Source of the DNA: Sedimentitalea nanhaiensis DSM 24252
GTDB taxonomy: Bacteria > Pseudomonadota > Alphaproteobacteria > Rhodobacterales > Rhodobacteraceae
NCBI RefSeq assembly: GCF_000473225.1
Contig: NZ_KI421510.1
Location: 8,822 to 72,821 of the forward strand
Direction: 5' to 3'
Length of the DNA stretch: 64,000 nt
The position numbers and the translations under genes were made by a program. Below the pieces are notes generated by a model. That model did no database searches and was not told the origin of the DNA. It worked only from the letters and a program-made list of their open reading frames with translations. Shown here piece by piece: positions 54,304 to 63,846 of this stretch (the stretch's first letter is position 1; each line of letters opens with the position of its first letter).

Positions 54304-55080
54304 ATGAGCCCCATTGATGTGAAGATCGAAGACGGCATCGCAACCGTCTGTATCAACCGGCCCGAACGCAAGAACGCACTTTCCGTGGCCGCAACGAACG
54401 GGCTGACGGATGCCTGGGAGAAGATCGAGGCGGATGACAGCATTCGCGCGGCAATACTGACCTCGGCCGATTGCGGCGTGTTCTGTGCCGGGCTGGATCT
54501 GAAGGAAGCCACCCAGATCGCGCGGGACGAGGGTGTCGATATCCTGTCCAAGATGCGCGATCCGTTTCACGAAACCATGCGCGCCTGCAAGAAACCGATC
54601 ATCGCGGCGATGACCGGGTCTTTGATGGCGGGCGGCATGATGCTGACCTTGAATTGCGATCTGCGGGTCGGTCTCAAGGGGACCAAGGTCGGTATCACCG
54701 AAGTAAAGATCGGTCGTGGATCGCCCTGGGCATCGCCGGCATTGTCCATGCTGCCACAGCCCATCCTTATGGAGATCGTTCTGACCGGCGACCTGATGCC
54801 GATCGAGCGCCTGCACGAATACGGGTTCACCAACTATATCGAAGACACCCCCGATGCTGTCCGCGCACGGGCCTTCGACCTTGCCAAACGCATTGCCAGC
54901 GCGGCCCCGCTGTCGGTTGTTGCCGCGAAAGGCAGTGTTCGCGCAACCATGGATCTGGGCTGTGCCGGTGGTCTGGAAGAGGGCAAGCGCCTGCACGAAG
55001 TGGTTTACGCCAGCAACGACGCGATTGAAGGCCCCAAGGCCTTCGCTGAAAAACGAGCACCCGTCTGGACTGGGACCTGA
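54304..55080 (+). CDS. Enoyl-CoA hydratase/isomerase (crotonase family), copy 1
   Basis: A 258-residue crotonase. The N-terminal IATVCINRPERKNALSVAAT and the oxyanion-hole segment SADCGVFCAGLDLKEATQ are typical. In the second active-site region, ITEVKIGRGSPWASPALSML, one of the two catalytic acidic positions seems changed, so hydratase activity is not certain. ATG 54304 (MSPIDVKIED) is used; ATG 54283 is an alternative and neither has a strong Shine-Dalgarno sequence. It is followed after 11 bp by a second crotonase. Confidence 0.82.
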   Translation: MSPIDVKIEDGIATVCINRPERKNALSVAATNGLTDAWEKIEADDSIRAAILTSADCGVFCAGLDLKEATQIARDEGVDILSKMRDPFHETMRACKKPIIAAMTGSLMAGGMMLTLNCDLRVGLKGTKVGITEVKIGRGSPWASPALSMLPQPILMEIVLTGDLMPIERLHEYGFTNYIEDTPDAVRARAFDLAKRIASAAPLSVVAAKGSVRATMDLGCAGGLEEGKRLHEVVYASNDAIEGPKAFAEKRAPVWTGT

Positions 55081-55091
55081 TGGAGGCTTGA

Positions 55092-55874
55092 ATGACTGAA
55101 CTTATTCGTCTGGACAGGGAAGGCCCTGTCGGAATCCTGCGGTTTCTTCAGCCGACAAAACGCAACCCTTACAGCATCGGGTTCGTCGAAGAACTGGTGG
55201 CGCTCCTGCGCGAAGCCGAACGGGACGATACGATCCGTGTCGTTGTTATGACCGGTGGCGATCATTTCAGCAGCGGCGGCGATCTTGTCGGGTTTCAGTC
55301 TGAGATCGCGAAAGGCGCAAGGGCGACATCGGAAATGGTGGACCGCGTGCACGATGGCGGACGCGCGGCCTATCTGTTTTGTAAACCCTTGATTTCCGCG
55401 GTATGCGGCGTGGCTTTTGGCGCGGGTCTAAGCCTGGCCTTGTCGGCGGACATTGTCGTTGCTGCCGAAGATGCCCGGCTGTGCGAAGTTTTTGCGCGCG
55501 TCGGCGGCTGTCCTGACACGGGATCTAGCTGGCTGCTTCAACAGCGTGCCGGTGCGGGGGTGGCGCGGATGCTGGTGCTCACGGGCCGTGAAATCGACGG
55601 GCGCACCGCTAGGGACCTGCGCGTTGTCGAAGAATGCGTGCCGGCCAACCAGGTCGAGGTACGGGCGTTGGAAATTGCCCGCGAGATTGCAACGCACCCG
55701 ATGTTTGGCGTTCAGACCGCCAAGCGTGTGATGCGCGCCGCAGCCGAGTGCAGCTATCTCGAGGCGCTGGATATCGAGCGCGATGCCCAAAGCGTTTTGC
55801 TGTGCGCGCATGACTTTCCCGAGGCGATGAAAGCGTTTTCGGAAAAAAGAGCTCCAGAATTCAAAGACCGTTAG
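55092..55874 (+). CDS. Enoyl-CoA hydratase/isomerase (crotonase family), copy 2
   Basis: A 260-residue crotonase with FLQPTKRNPYSIGFVEELVA and the oxyanion-hole stretch MTGGDHFSSGGDLVGFQSEI. The second region is EVFARVGGCPDTGSSWLLQQ, where Asp rather than Glu may be catalytic, a pattern seen in isomerase-type crotonases. It follows copy 1 by 11 bp. Substrate unknown; beta-oxidation-like steps on the imported acid are likely. The electron-transfer flavoprotein genes follow. Confidence 0.85.
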   Translation: MTELIRLDREGPVGILRFLQPTKRNPYSIGFVEELVALLREAERDDTIRVVVMTGGDHFSSGGDLVGFQSEIAKGARATSEMVDRVHDGGRAAYLFCKPLISAVCGVAFGAGLSLALSADIVVAAEDARLCEVFARVGGCPDTGSSWLLQQRAGAGVARMLVLTGREIDGRTARDLRVVEECVPANQVEVRALEIAREIATHPMFGVQTAKRVMRAAAECSYLEALDIERDAQSVLLCAHDFPEAMKAFSEKRAPEFKDR

Positions 55875-55916
55875 CTCGGTTGAAACCTTATCGCAAAACT
55901 CAAGGAGACCACGCCA

Positions 55917-56674
<758 letters not shown>

Positions 56675-56675
<1 letters not shown>

Positions 56676-57601
56676 TGGCTGTTCTTCTTCTTGCCGAAGT
56701 CAACAATGGCGAACTGTCGATGGACGCGACGGCCAAGGCCGTGGCCGCTGCCAAGGACCTGGGTGACGTGACCGTGCTGTGTGCCGGCGCCTCGGCCGCC
56801 GATGCCGCGAAAGAGGCCGCCACCATCGACGGCGTGGCCAAGGTGCTGGTCGCCGAAGACCCCGCGCTGGGTCATCGCCTGGCGGAATCGACCGCCGACC
56901 TGATCGTGGGCCTGGCCGGTGACTACGACCACATCGTCGCGCCCGCCACCACCGACGCCAAGAACGTGCTGCCGCGCGTGGCCGCGCTGCTGGACGTGAT
57001 GATGCTGACCGATGTTTCGGCCGTCGTCGACGCCGACACGTTCGAGCGCCCGATCTATGCAGGCAACGCGATCCAGACCGTGAAATCGTCGGATGCGAAA
57101 AAGGTGATCTCGTTCCGCACCGCCAATTTCGACGCGGCGGGCACCGGCAACTCGGCCTCGGTCGAAACGGTGGACGGCGCGCAGGCGTCGGGCCTGTCGC
57201 AATGGGTCGAGGACAAGGTTGCCGAAAGCGACCGGCCCGAACTGACCTCGGCCGGCGTGGTCGTGTCGGGTGGCCGTGGCGTCGGCTCGGAAGACGATTT
57301 CGCGCTGATCGAGAAACTGGCCGACAAGCTGGGCGCCGCCGTTGGCGCATCCCGCGCCGCCGTCGACTCGGGCTTTGCCCCGAACGACTGGCAGGTGGGC
57401 CAGACCGGCAAGGTGGTCGCCCCCGACCTTTACATCGCCGTCGGCATTTCGGGCGCGATCCAGCACCTTGCGGGCATGAAGGACAGCAAGATCATCGTCG
57501 CCATCAACAAGGACGAAGAGGCACCGATCTTCCAGGTCGCCGATTACGGCCTGGTCGCCGACCTGTTCGAAGCCGTGCCCGAACTGACCGAAAAGTTGTA
57601 A
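56675..57601 (+). CDS. etfA: Electron transfer flavoprotein alpha subunit
   Basis: A 308-residue EtfA. The N-terminal domain starts [20 protein letters not shown]; the FAD domain has [40 protein letters not shown] and [19 protein letters not shown], ending [14 protein letters not shown]. It starts at ATG 56675 within the etfB stop (TGATG). With EtfB it passes electrons to an ETF:quinone oxidoreductase not seen here. A terminator follows at 57620-57650. Confidence 0.94.
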
Positions 57602-57619
57602 GTCATTGCAAAAATTATA

Positions 57620-57650
57620 AAAAGGCCCGCCTGATTTGTCGGGCCTTTTT
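57620..57650 (+). terminator. Rho-independent terminator after etfA
   Basis: AAAAGGCCCG-N10-CGGGCCTTTTT: a perfect stem with a 10-nt loop and a run of T. It ends the etfBA unit. The next 150 bp to the acyl-CoA dehydrogenase hold the half-operator at 57755-57768. Confidence 0.88.
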
Positions 57651-57754
57651 GTACGAGCCGAATGGGCGGCGAGCGGATCGGACGGACTAGGATGCGCGCG
57701 GTCCTAAGCCTTGTGACGCCTCGTCAGAACGGCTCCGGTTCATTGTCAAGAAGC

Positions 57755-57768
57755 AAAACACTTGTTAG
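57755..57768. promoter_or_regulatory. Degenerate copy of the CTAAC-N4-GTTAG operator
   Basis: AAAAC-ACTT-GTTAG: the right half is exact, the left half matches CTAAC at 3 of 5 positions. It lies 41 bp upstream of the acyl-CoA dehydrogenase ATG, at a distance similar to that of the perfect copy before the SDR gene (43 bp). Confidence 0.45.
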
Positions 57769-57808
57769 ATTTTGGCTCAACACAAGCTTGAATCGATAGG
57801 AAAAATTC

Positions 57809-58966
57809 ATGTCTCTGATCAAGAACTCCCCTAGCTGGGCAGTGGATGAACACAAGATGTTCGCCGATAGTACACGCAGGCTTTTCGATGCAGAGATGGC
57901 TCCGAAGATTGAAAAATGGGCGGAGCAGGGAATTGTTGACCGCGACTTCTGGAAAACAGTCGGTCAGCAGGGTGTCATGGGTGGCTCGATTGCCGAAGAA
58001 TATGGTGGGTTCGGTGGCGGCATCGGGTTCGACGCGATTACCGTCTACGAGCAGGGGCGCACCGGTGATACGGGTTGGGGCTATGGGATTCAGTCCATCG
58101 TAATCCATTATCTCAACGCATATGGCAGTGAGGAACAGAAGAAAAAGTGGTTGCCGAAACTGGTCAGCGGCGACAGCGTTGCGGCGATTGCCATGACCGA
58201 GCCTGGAACGGGCTCTGACCTCCAGAACGTACAAACCTATGCGGAAAAGGATGGCAACCACTACAAGATCAACGGTTCGAAGATCTTTATCACAAACGGG
58301 CACACGGCGGATCTCGTTGTTATCGTGGCAAAGACCGATCGCAACGCCGGCGCTAAGGGCGTTTCATTGATCGTTCTGGAAACCGAGGGCACCGAGGGCT
58401 TTCGCCGGGGACGGAACCTGAAGAAACTGGGTATGAAAGGTTCGGATACTGCTGAGCTGTTCTTCGAGGATGTGCGCGTGCCCACGGCGAACCTGCTTGG
58501 TCCGGAAGAGGGGCAGGGGTTCTACCAGCTGATGAAGCAGCTGCCTTGGGAGCGGCTGATGATCGGCATTACCGCCCTCGGTTTTATTGATTTTGCGATC
58601 GATGAAACGGTGAAATATGTTCAGGACCGCAAGGCATTTGGAAGCCGGATCATGGACTTCCAGAATACACGCTTCAAACTGGCGGAATGCAAAACCAAGG
58701 CCGAATTGCTACGTTCTTTCGTAAATGACGGGATCGCGCGTCTTGAAGCGGGCGAACTTGATGCGGCCACGGCTTCGATGGCGAAATGGTGGGGCAGCCA
58801 GACGCAGAACGAGGTCATGCATGAATGCCTGCAACTTCACGGCGGTTACGGTTTCATGATGGAATACCCCATCGCGCGACTTTATGCCGACAGCAGGGTC
58901 CAGATGATCTATGGCGGCACCAACGAGATCATGAAGGAACTGATCGCACGTTCGCTGGATGTTTGA
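57809..58966 (+). CDS. Acyl-CoA dehydrogenase (long-chain type)
   Basis: A 385-residue flavoenzyme that oxidises an acyl-CoA to the 2-enoyl-CoA and reduces ETF. Family motifs are IAMTEPGTGSDLQNV, ITNGHTADL (FAD and CoA sites) and DRKAFGSRIMDFQNTRFKLA. The C-terminal IYGGTNEIMKELIARS has Gly where MCAD has its catalytic Glu, while Glu248 in LPWERLM aligns with the base used by long-chain and isovaleryl-type enzymes. It is intact, unlike the IS-truncated paralogue at 44357, and etfBA lies just upstream. Confidence 0.9.
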   Translation: MSLIKNSPSWAVDEHKMFADSTRRLFDAEMAPKIEKWAEQGIVDRDFWKTVGQQGVMGGSIAEEYGGFGGGIGFDAITVYEQGRTGDTGWGYGIQSIVIHYLNAYGSEEQKKKWLPKLVSGDSVAAIAMTEPGTGSDLQNVQTYAEKDGNHYKINGSKIFITNGHTADLVVIVAKTDRNAGAKGVSLIVLETEGTEGFRRGRNLKKLGMKGSDTAELFFEDVRVPTANLLGPEEGQGFYQLMKQLPWERLMIGITALGFIDFAIDETVKYVQDRKAFGSRIMDFQNTRFKLAECKTKAELLRSFVNDGIARLEAGELDAATASMAKWWGSQTQNEVMHECLQLHGGYGFMMEYPIARLYADSRVQMIYGGTNEIMKELIARSLDV

Positions 58967-58989
58967 TCCGTCGGGTGCCGGGTCGGAGA

Positions 58990-60156
58990 CTAGTCGCCCC
59001 CCGGACCGATGATCTCGTCGTTGTGTTCGCCCAGTCCGGGGGCGGGGCGCAGGTCATGCCGCGCCGGTGTCGCCGAGAATCGAATGGGCGGGCGTGTCAT
59101 CCAGATCGTACCTTCGGTGGGGTGTTCGACCTTCTGAAAGAAACCGGTTACGGAAAGGTGCGGATCGTTCGGCAGATCCGACAGGGTGTTCACCGGCATG
59201 GCGGGAATGTCGGCCTGCTCCATCAGGGCCAGCCAGTCGGCGGTTGTCCGCGTCAGCGCAATCCGAGCAACCATGTCGTAAAGGGCGCCGATGTTACGGC
59301 TGCGGGTGTCCATGTCGGTGACCCAGACGTGGTTGATCATGTCGTCGCGCCCGACCGTCTTGAAAAACCGCGCCCATTGGGCGTTGGTATAGGGCAGGAT
59401 CGTGATGAACCCGTCCGCCGTCTGGAGCGGGCGGCGGTGCGGCACCAACATGCGGGCATATCCGAAATTCCTCGGCACCTCGTCGAATGTCGCGCCGTCC
59501 ATGTGTTCGGCCAGCAGAAACGCCGTCAGCGTTTCGAACATCGGCACCTCGACATGCTGTGCCTGGCCCGTGCGTTCCCGATGAAACAGGGCTGCCATGA
59601 CGGCATAAGCCGTGGTAACACCGCCAAGCTTGTCGGCAAGAATGGTCGGGGAATAATCGGGTTTTGCCTCTGGATCGCGAAGGGTGGGCAGGCTGGCCAA
59701 ACCCGAAACCGCCTGGACGATGTCATCAAAGGCCGGTTTCGAAGCGTAAGGCCCGTCCTGCCCGTATCCGGTTGCAGAAACCGTGATCAGGCTCGGGTTC
59801 TCGTTCCGTAAGGTTTCCGGATCCAAAGACAATCTGGCAAGCGCCGCGGGCCGGATGCTTGAAATCATCACATCGGCATCGACCAGCAACTTGCGCAGAC
59901 GGTCGCGATCGGCTTGCGTTTTCAGGTCGAGTACGACGCTGCGCTTGTTGCGGTTGGCCCCTAGAAACGCAGCGCCCATCAACCTGTGCCGCGATGGCTG
60001 AACCTGGCGCAGAAGATCGCCCTCGGGCGCTTCCACCTTGATCACATCCGCTCCCAGATCTCCCAGCATCTGCGTGGCCAGAGGACCGAAGATGATCGAC
60101 GTCAGGTCGATGATCCTGACGCTTTGCAGGATTGCGGTGTTCTTTGCATTGGTCAT
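58990..60156 (-). CDS. CaiB/BaiF-type CoA transferase (family III), first copy
   Basis: A 388-residue CoA transferase. It starts SVRIIDLTSIIFGPLATQML and GDLGADVIKVEAPEGDLLRQ, then NRNKRSVVLDLKTQADRDRL; the family catalytic Asp is the one in the conserved YGQDGPYASKPAFDD segment. ATG 60156 (MTNAKNTAI) is chosen because the conserved fold begins there; the upstream in-frame extension overlaps the next gene. It follows a related family III transferase on the minus strand and faces the acyl-CoA dehydrogenase tail. Confidence 0.87.
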   Translation of the reverse strand: MTNAKNTAILQSVRIIDLTSIIFGPLATQMLGDLGADVIKVEAPEGDLLRQVQPSRHRLMGAAFLGANRNKRSVVLDLKTQADRDRLRKLLVDADVMISSIRPAALARLSLDPETLRNENPSLITVSATGYGQDGPYASKPAFDDIVQAVSGLASLPTLRDPEAKPDYSPTILADKLGGVTTAYAVMAALFHRERTGQAQHVEVPMFETLTAFLLAEHMDGATFDEVPRNFGYARMLVPHRRPLQTADGFITILPYTNAQWARFFKTVGRDDMINHVWVTDMDTRSRNIGALYDMVARIALTRTTADWLALMEQADIPAMPVNTLSDLPNDPHLSVTGFFQKVEHPTEGTIWMTRPPIRFSATPARHDLRPAPGLGEHNDEIIGPGGD

Positions 60157-60172
60157 GGGTTGATTTCCTGTT

Positions 60173-61318
60173 CTAGGAACGAGAACCGAATTCCGCGCGA
60201 ATGGCCGCTCCATCGGCGTCCAATGCGGGGGACGGTCCGATCGCGGCTTCGGTGCTGCCGCGTCGTATCGGGGGCATTGCGATGCTGACAGGTCCCGAGG
60301 GCGTGCCGATGGTCGCCCGATCAAGTTGCGGGTGATCCGACAGCGCGGCAACGTCGTTCACCGCCGCCGATGCAATGCCCGCGCCATCGAGCAGCTTCAA
60401 CAATTCGGCACGTTCGTGCGCGCCGAACACGGTCTTGATAAGCTCTTCGAGTTCCGATTTGTGCGCGATCCTGGCTGAATTATCATGGAATCGCGGATCA
60501 TCGGCCAAGGCCGGGTCGCCGAGAATCTGTACGCAGAACCGGTTCCATTCGCGGCTGTTCTGGACCGAGATGACGACCTGTTCACCGCCTCGGCAGTGGA
60601 ATGCGCCGTAGGGGCATATGACAGAGTGACCAAGCCCGGTTCTGGGCGTGGGCTGATTGGCATAGTCGTGAAAAAGAAGCGGAACCGCCATCCAGTCCGC
60701 CATGACGTCGAACATGGCCACCGAGAGGCCGCTGCCCTTGCCGGTTCGATCACGCCCGACCAGCGCTTCGCAGATCCCGGCATGGGCTGTCATGCCGGTG
60801 GCGATATCGCAGACCGACACGCCGACCCGCCCCGGTCCATCCGGCGTGCCGGTCACCGATGCCAGGCCGCTTTCGCATTGCACCAGAAGATCATAGGCCT
60901 TGGCGTTGCGCATCGGGCCGTCCTCTCCGTAGCCGGTGATGTCGCAGGTCACCAGACGCGGAAACCTCTCTCGCAGACTTGCGGAATCGAGCCCGAGCTT
61001 GGCCAGCGCGCCGGGCAGCAGGTTCTGAATAAACACATCCGCGTTTTCCAGCATCCTGAGCAGGATTTCACGGTCTTCGTCGGCTTTAATGTCCAAGGCG
61101 ACCGATTCTTTGCCTCGGTTCAGCCATGTGAAATAGGCGCTTTCACCGTTGGCGGCGGTATCGTAGGCGCGGGCGAAATCGCCGGCTCCCTTGCGTTCGA
61201 TCTTGATCACACGCGCGCCGGCATCGGCCAGCCGCGAGGAGCAAAAAGGCGCGGCGACTGCCTGTTCCAGCGCAACGACGAGTTTGCCGGAAAGGGGGGC
61301 TAAATCTGAACCTGGCAT
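60173..61318 (-). CDS. CaiB/BaiF-type CoA transferase (family III), second copy
   Basis: A 381-residue family III transferase. SGKLVVALEQAVAAPFCSSR and LADAGARVIKIERKGAGDFA open the fold; NRGKESVALDIKADEDREIL and CDITGYGEDGPMRNAKAYDL (catalytic Asp) follow. It moves CoA between carboxylates, so it could recycle CoA onto the incoming acid. Its start lies 38 bp from the CTAAC-N4-GTTAG palindrome shared with the divergent DUF35 gene. Confidence 0.88.
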   Translation of the reverse strand: MPGSDLAPLSGKLVVALEQAVAAPFCSSRLADAGARVIKIERKGAGDFARAYDTAANGESAYFTWLNRGKESVALDIKADEDREILLRMLENADVFIQNLLPGALAKLGLDSASLRERFPRLVTCDITGYGEDGPMRNAKAYDLLVQCESGLASVTGTPDGPGRVGVSVCDIATGMTAHAGICEALVGRDRTGKGSGLSVAMFDVMADWMAVPLLFHDYANQPTPRTGLGHSVICPYGAFHCRGGEQVVISVQNSREWNRFCVQILGDPALADDPRFHDNSARIAHKSELEELIKTVFGAHERAELLKLLDGAGIASAAVNDVAALSDHPQLDRATIGTPSGPVSIAMPPIRRGSTEAAIGPSPALDADGAAIRAEFGSRS

Positions 61319-61355
61319 GAGTTTCTCTCAATTGATCCTGAAAGGTTGACTAAAT

Positions 61356-61369
61356 CTAACAATTGTTAG
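61356..61369. promoter_or_regulatory. Palindromic operator CTAACAATTGTTAG in the divergent promoter
   Basis: A perfect 14-bp palindrome (16 bp with the flanking T and A), midway between the minus-strand CoA transferase and the plus-strand DUF35-thiolase-MaoC operon. It matches the CTAAC-N4-GTTAG pattern at 45153-45166. The position allows repression in both directions. Confidence 0.68.
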
Positions 61370-61422
61370 AAACATAATCAATACGATTAGACAAAGACTG
61401 GATCGCTTGAAGGAGAACGCCG

Positions 61423-61800
61423 GTGCAGGACGCCAAACGACCAGACCAGTTTTTCCAACGCGCGCTGGCAGAGGGAGAGATCCTGCTGCCCAAGTGCGAC
61501 GACTGCGGGGGATATCACTTTTTCCCGAGAGTCCTGTGTCCCCATTGTCATGGCAGCGCGATTTCTTGGAAGAAGGCTAGCGGCAAGGGACGGGTCCACA
61601 CCACAACAGTTGTGCGCCGAAAGCCCGAACGGGGCGGCGATTACAACGTATGCGTCGTCGAGCTGGATGAGGGTGTCCGGATGATGAGCCGGGTCGAGGG
61701 CATTGCTCCGGGTGAGGTCGCCATCGACATGCCGGTAACCGCCTTCGTGGGCGAGGCCGAGGGTGTTCCGGCCGTGCTTTTCAAGCCGTCGGAGGGATAA
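61423..61800 (+). CDS. DUF35 zinc-ribbon/OB-fold protein, partner of the thiolase-like enzyme
   Basis: A 125-residue DUF35 protein. Four zinc-ribbon cysteines are visible (LLPKCDDCGGYHFFPR and LCPHC: C25, C28, C39, C42), followed by an OB-fold. In steroid side-chain degradation DUF35 proteins bind a thiolase-like aldolase. The start is GTG 61423 with GGAG-like sequence in front. The thiolase-like gene begins 3 bp after its stop, which supports a complex. Confidence 0.85.
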   Translation: MQDAKRPDQFFQRALAEGEILLPKCDDCGGYHFFPRVLCPHCHGSAISWKKASGKGRVHTTTVVRRKPERGGDYNVCVVELDEGVRMMSRVEGIAPGEVAIDMPVTAFVGEAEGVPAVLFKPSEG

Positions 61801-61803
61801 GCC

Positions 61804-62955
61804 ATGACCACTGAACTTCGGGGGAAATCCGCCATCGTAGGTACCGGTCATGCCGGTTTCGGAGAAGCCCATGGCCTGACGGCCTATGATGTCATGGCGC
61901 AATCTGCGCTTGCGGCGCTTGGCGATGCCGGGCTGAAACTGTCCGACGTCGACGGGCTGTTTTGCACCATGATGGAAGACAGCATGCCGGCGCTTATGGC
62001 GGCGGAGTATCTGGGCATCCAGCCCCGTTTCATTGATGGCACGATGTCGGGCGGTTCGTCTTTCGTAAACTACCTGACGTCCGCGACCATGGCGCTGGAC
62101 GCCGGTCTGTGTGATGTCGCGCTGATTGTTTATGGCTCCAACCAGCGCACCGCGTCGGGCAGACTCGTGACCGCTTCACGTCCGCCGGCCTACGAGGCGC
62201 CGTATAATCCGCGCTATCCGATCTCGGCCTATGCGATGGCGGCGGCGCGGCACATGCATGAATATGGCACCACCCGCGAACAGCTGGCCGACGTGGCCGT
62301 TGCTGCGCGGGCCTGGGCGCAGCACAACCCCGAAGCGTTCGAGCGCGGCCCGCTGACCCGCGAGGACGTGTTGGGTGCGCGCATGGTGGGCGATCCATTG
62401 ACCGTGCGCGACTGTTGTCTTGTCACCGACGGCGGCGGCGCGATCGTAATGGTCCGCGCGGACCGCGCCCGGGATTTCCCGAAGGCGCCTGTCTATGTGC
62501 TGGGCAGTGCTGCGGCAAGCTCGCACCGGCAGATTTCGCAGATGAAGGATTTCACCGTGACCGCAGCCCGCGACTCGGGCGCGCGCGCCTTTGCGACGGC
62601 CGGCGTGACCCCTGCGGATATCCAGGCGGTCGAGCTCTATGATGCCTTCACCATCAATACCATCCTGTTTCTTGAAGATCTGGGGTTCTGCGCCAAGGGC
62701 GATGGCGGGGCCTTTGTCCAGGGCGGGCGCATCGCGCCTGGCGGGGCCTTGCCGGTGAACACGAATGGCGGAGGCCTGTCCTGTGTGCACCCCGGGATGT
62801 ACGGTATCTTCACAGTGATCGAGGCTGCTCGTCAGATCCGTGGCGACGCGCCGGGCATTCAGTTGAAGGATATTGATCTGGCGCTGGCGCATGGCAACGG
62901 CGGTGTGCTGTCCAGTCAGGTCACGGCCATACTTGGATCGCAAAACACGCTCTGA
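61804..62955 (+). CDS. Thiolase-like (lipid-transfer-protein type) enzyme lacking the nucleophilic Cys; probable aldolase
   Basis: A 383-residue thiolase-fold protein. Where thiolases have the acylated cysteine this one reads DGTMSGGSSFVNYL (residues 79-92), with no Cys. The C-terminal site has NGGGLSCVHPGMYGIF and LALAHGNGGVLSSQ, typical of the thiolase-like group that includes the Ltp2-type retro-aldolases. With DUF35 just upstream and a MaoC hydratase downstream it probably cleaves a beta-hydroxyacyl-CoA by a retro-aldol reaction rather than thiolysis. This is inference. Confidence 0.8.
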   Translation: MTTELRGKSAIVGTGHAGFGEAHGLTAYDVMAQSALAALGDAGLKLSDVDGLFCTMMEDSMPALMAAEYLGIQPRFIDGTMSGGSSFVNYLTSATMALDAGLCDVALIVYGSNQRTASGRLVTASRPPAYEAPYNPRYPISAYAMAAARHMHEYGTTREQLADVAVAARAWAQHNPEAFERGPLTREDVLGARMVGDPLTVRDCCLVTDGGGAIVMVRADRARDFPKAPVYVLGSAAASSHRQISQMKDFTVTAARDSGARAFATAGVTPADIQAVELYDAFTINTILFLEDLGFCAKGDGGAFVQGGRIAPGGALPVNTNGGGLSCVHPGMYGIFTVIEAARQIRGDAPGIQLKDIDLALAHGNGGVLSSQVTAILGSQNTL

Positions 62956-62978
62956 CGGCAACTAAGGGAGGAAAGATC

Positions 62979-63836
62979 ATGCCACTGGATTTCGAAGCAC
63001 TTTCGAATTGGGATTTCGAAGAGATCAAGCAGACTCTGACCGAGCGGGATACCATCCTTTACGCACTCGGGCTGGGGTTCGGCGAAGATCCGACAGACAA
63101 GAAAGAACTGGCCTTTGTCTATGAGGACGGTCTGAAGGCGGTTCCCTCGATGGCGGTCATTTTGGGGTATCCCGGCTTCTGGCTGCGCGATCCCAAGACC
63201 GGCGTAAACTGGCAAAAAGTGCTGCACGGAGAACAGTGGCTCGACATCTACAAGCCGCTGCCGACACATGGCCGGATTGTCGGCCGCAGCCAGATCGACT
63301 TCATCTCGGACAAGGGCGAGGGCAAGGGCGCTGTGATCTATCAAAGCCGCGAGATCATCGACGCGGACAGCGGCGACAAGCTGGCACGCGTCGCGATGTC
63401 GGCCTTCGCCCGGGGCGACGGCGGATTCGGCGGCGAGAACAGGCCCGGCCCGACGCCGGCGGTGCTGCCGGACCGGGTGCCCGATCACATATGTGATATC
63501 GAGACGCTTCCGCGCCAGGCGCTGATCTACCGGCTCAGCGGCGACATGAACCCGCTGCATGCCGACCCCGATGTCGCGCGGTCGGTCGGGTTCGACCGCC
63601 CGATCCTGCACGGTTTGGCGACCTATGGTCTGGCCGCCCGGGCGATTCTCAAGACGTTGCTGGACTATGATTCTGCCCGGCTTGTCGGTCTGGATGTTCG
63701 GTTCTCGGCTCCGGTCTATCCCGGCGAAACCGTGCGGTTCGAAATCTGGGAAGAGGACGGCGAGGCCCGGTTTCGAGCGTCTATTCCTGCACGCGACGTG
63801 GTTGTTCTGAACAACGGCGCGGCGCGCTTTGCCTGA
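62979..63836 (+). CDS. MaoC-family enoyl-CoA hydratase
   Basis: A 285-residue double hot-dog hydratase of the (R)-specific, 2-enoyl-CoA hydratase 2 type. The hydratase-2 motif is visible in the second half: YRLSGDMNPLHADPDVARSV and GFDRPILHGLATYGLAARAI, with the catalytic Asp and His. The first half is a degenerate hot-dog. It would supply the beta-hydroxyacyl-CoA to the adjacent thiolase-like protein. A strong GGGAGGAAAG precedes the ATG. Confidence 0.9.
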   Translation: MPLDFEALSNWDFEEIKQTLTERDTILYALGLGFGEDPTDKKELAFVYEDGLKAVPSMAVILGYPGFWLRDPKTGVNWQKVLHGEQWLDIYKPLPTHGRIVGRSQIDFISDKGEGKGAVIYQSREIIDADSGDKLARVAMSAFARGDGGFGGENRPGPTPAVLPDRVPDHICDIETLPRQALIYRLSGDMNPLHADPDVARSVGFDRPILHGLATYGLAARAILKTLLDYDSARLVGLDVRFSAPVYPGETVRFEIWEEDGEARFRASIPARDVVVLNNGAARFA

Positions 63837-63846
63837 GGCAGTGAAG

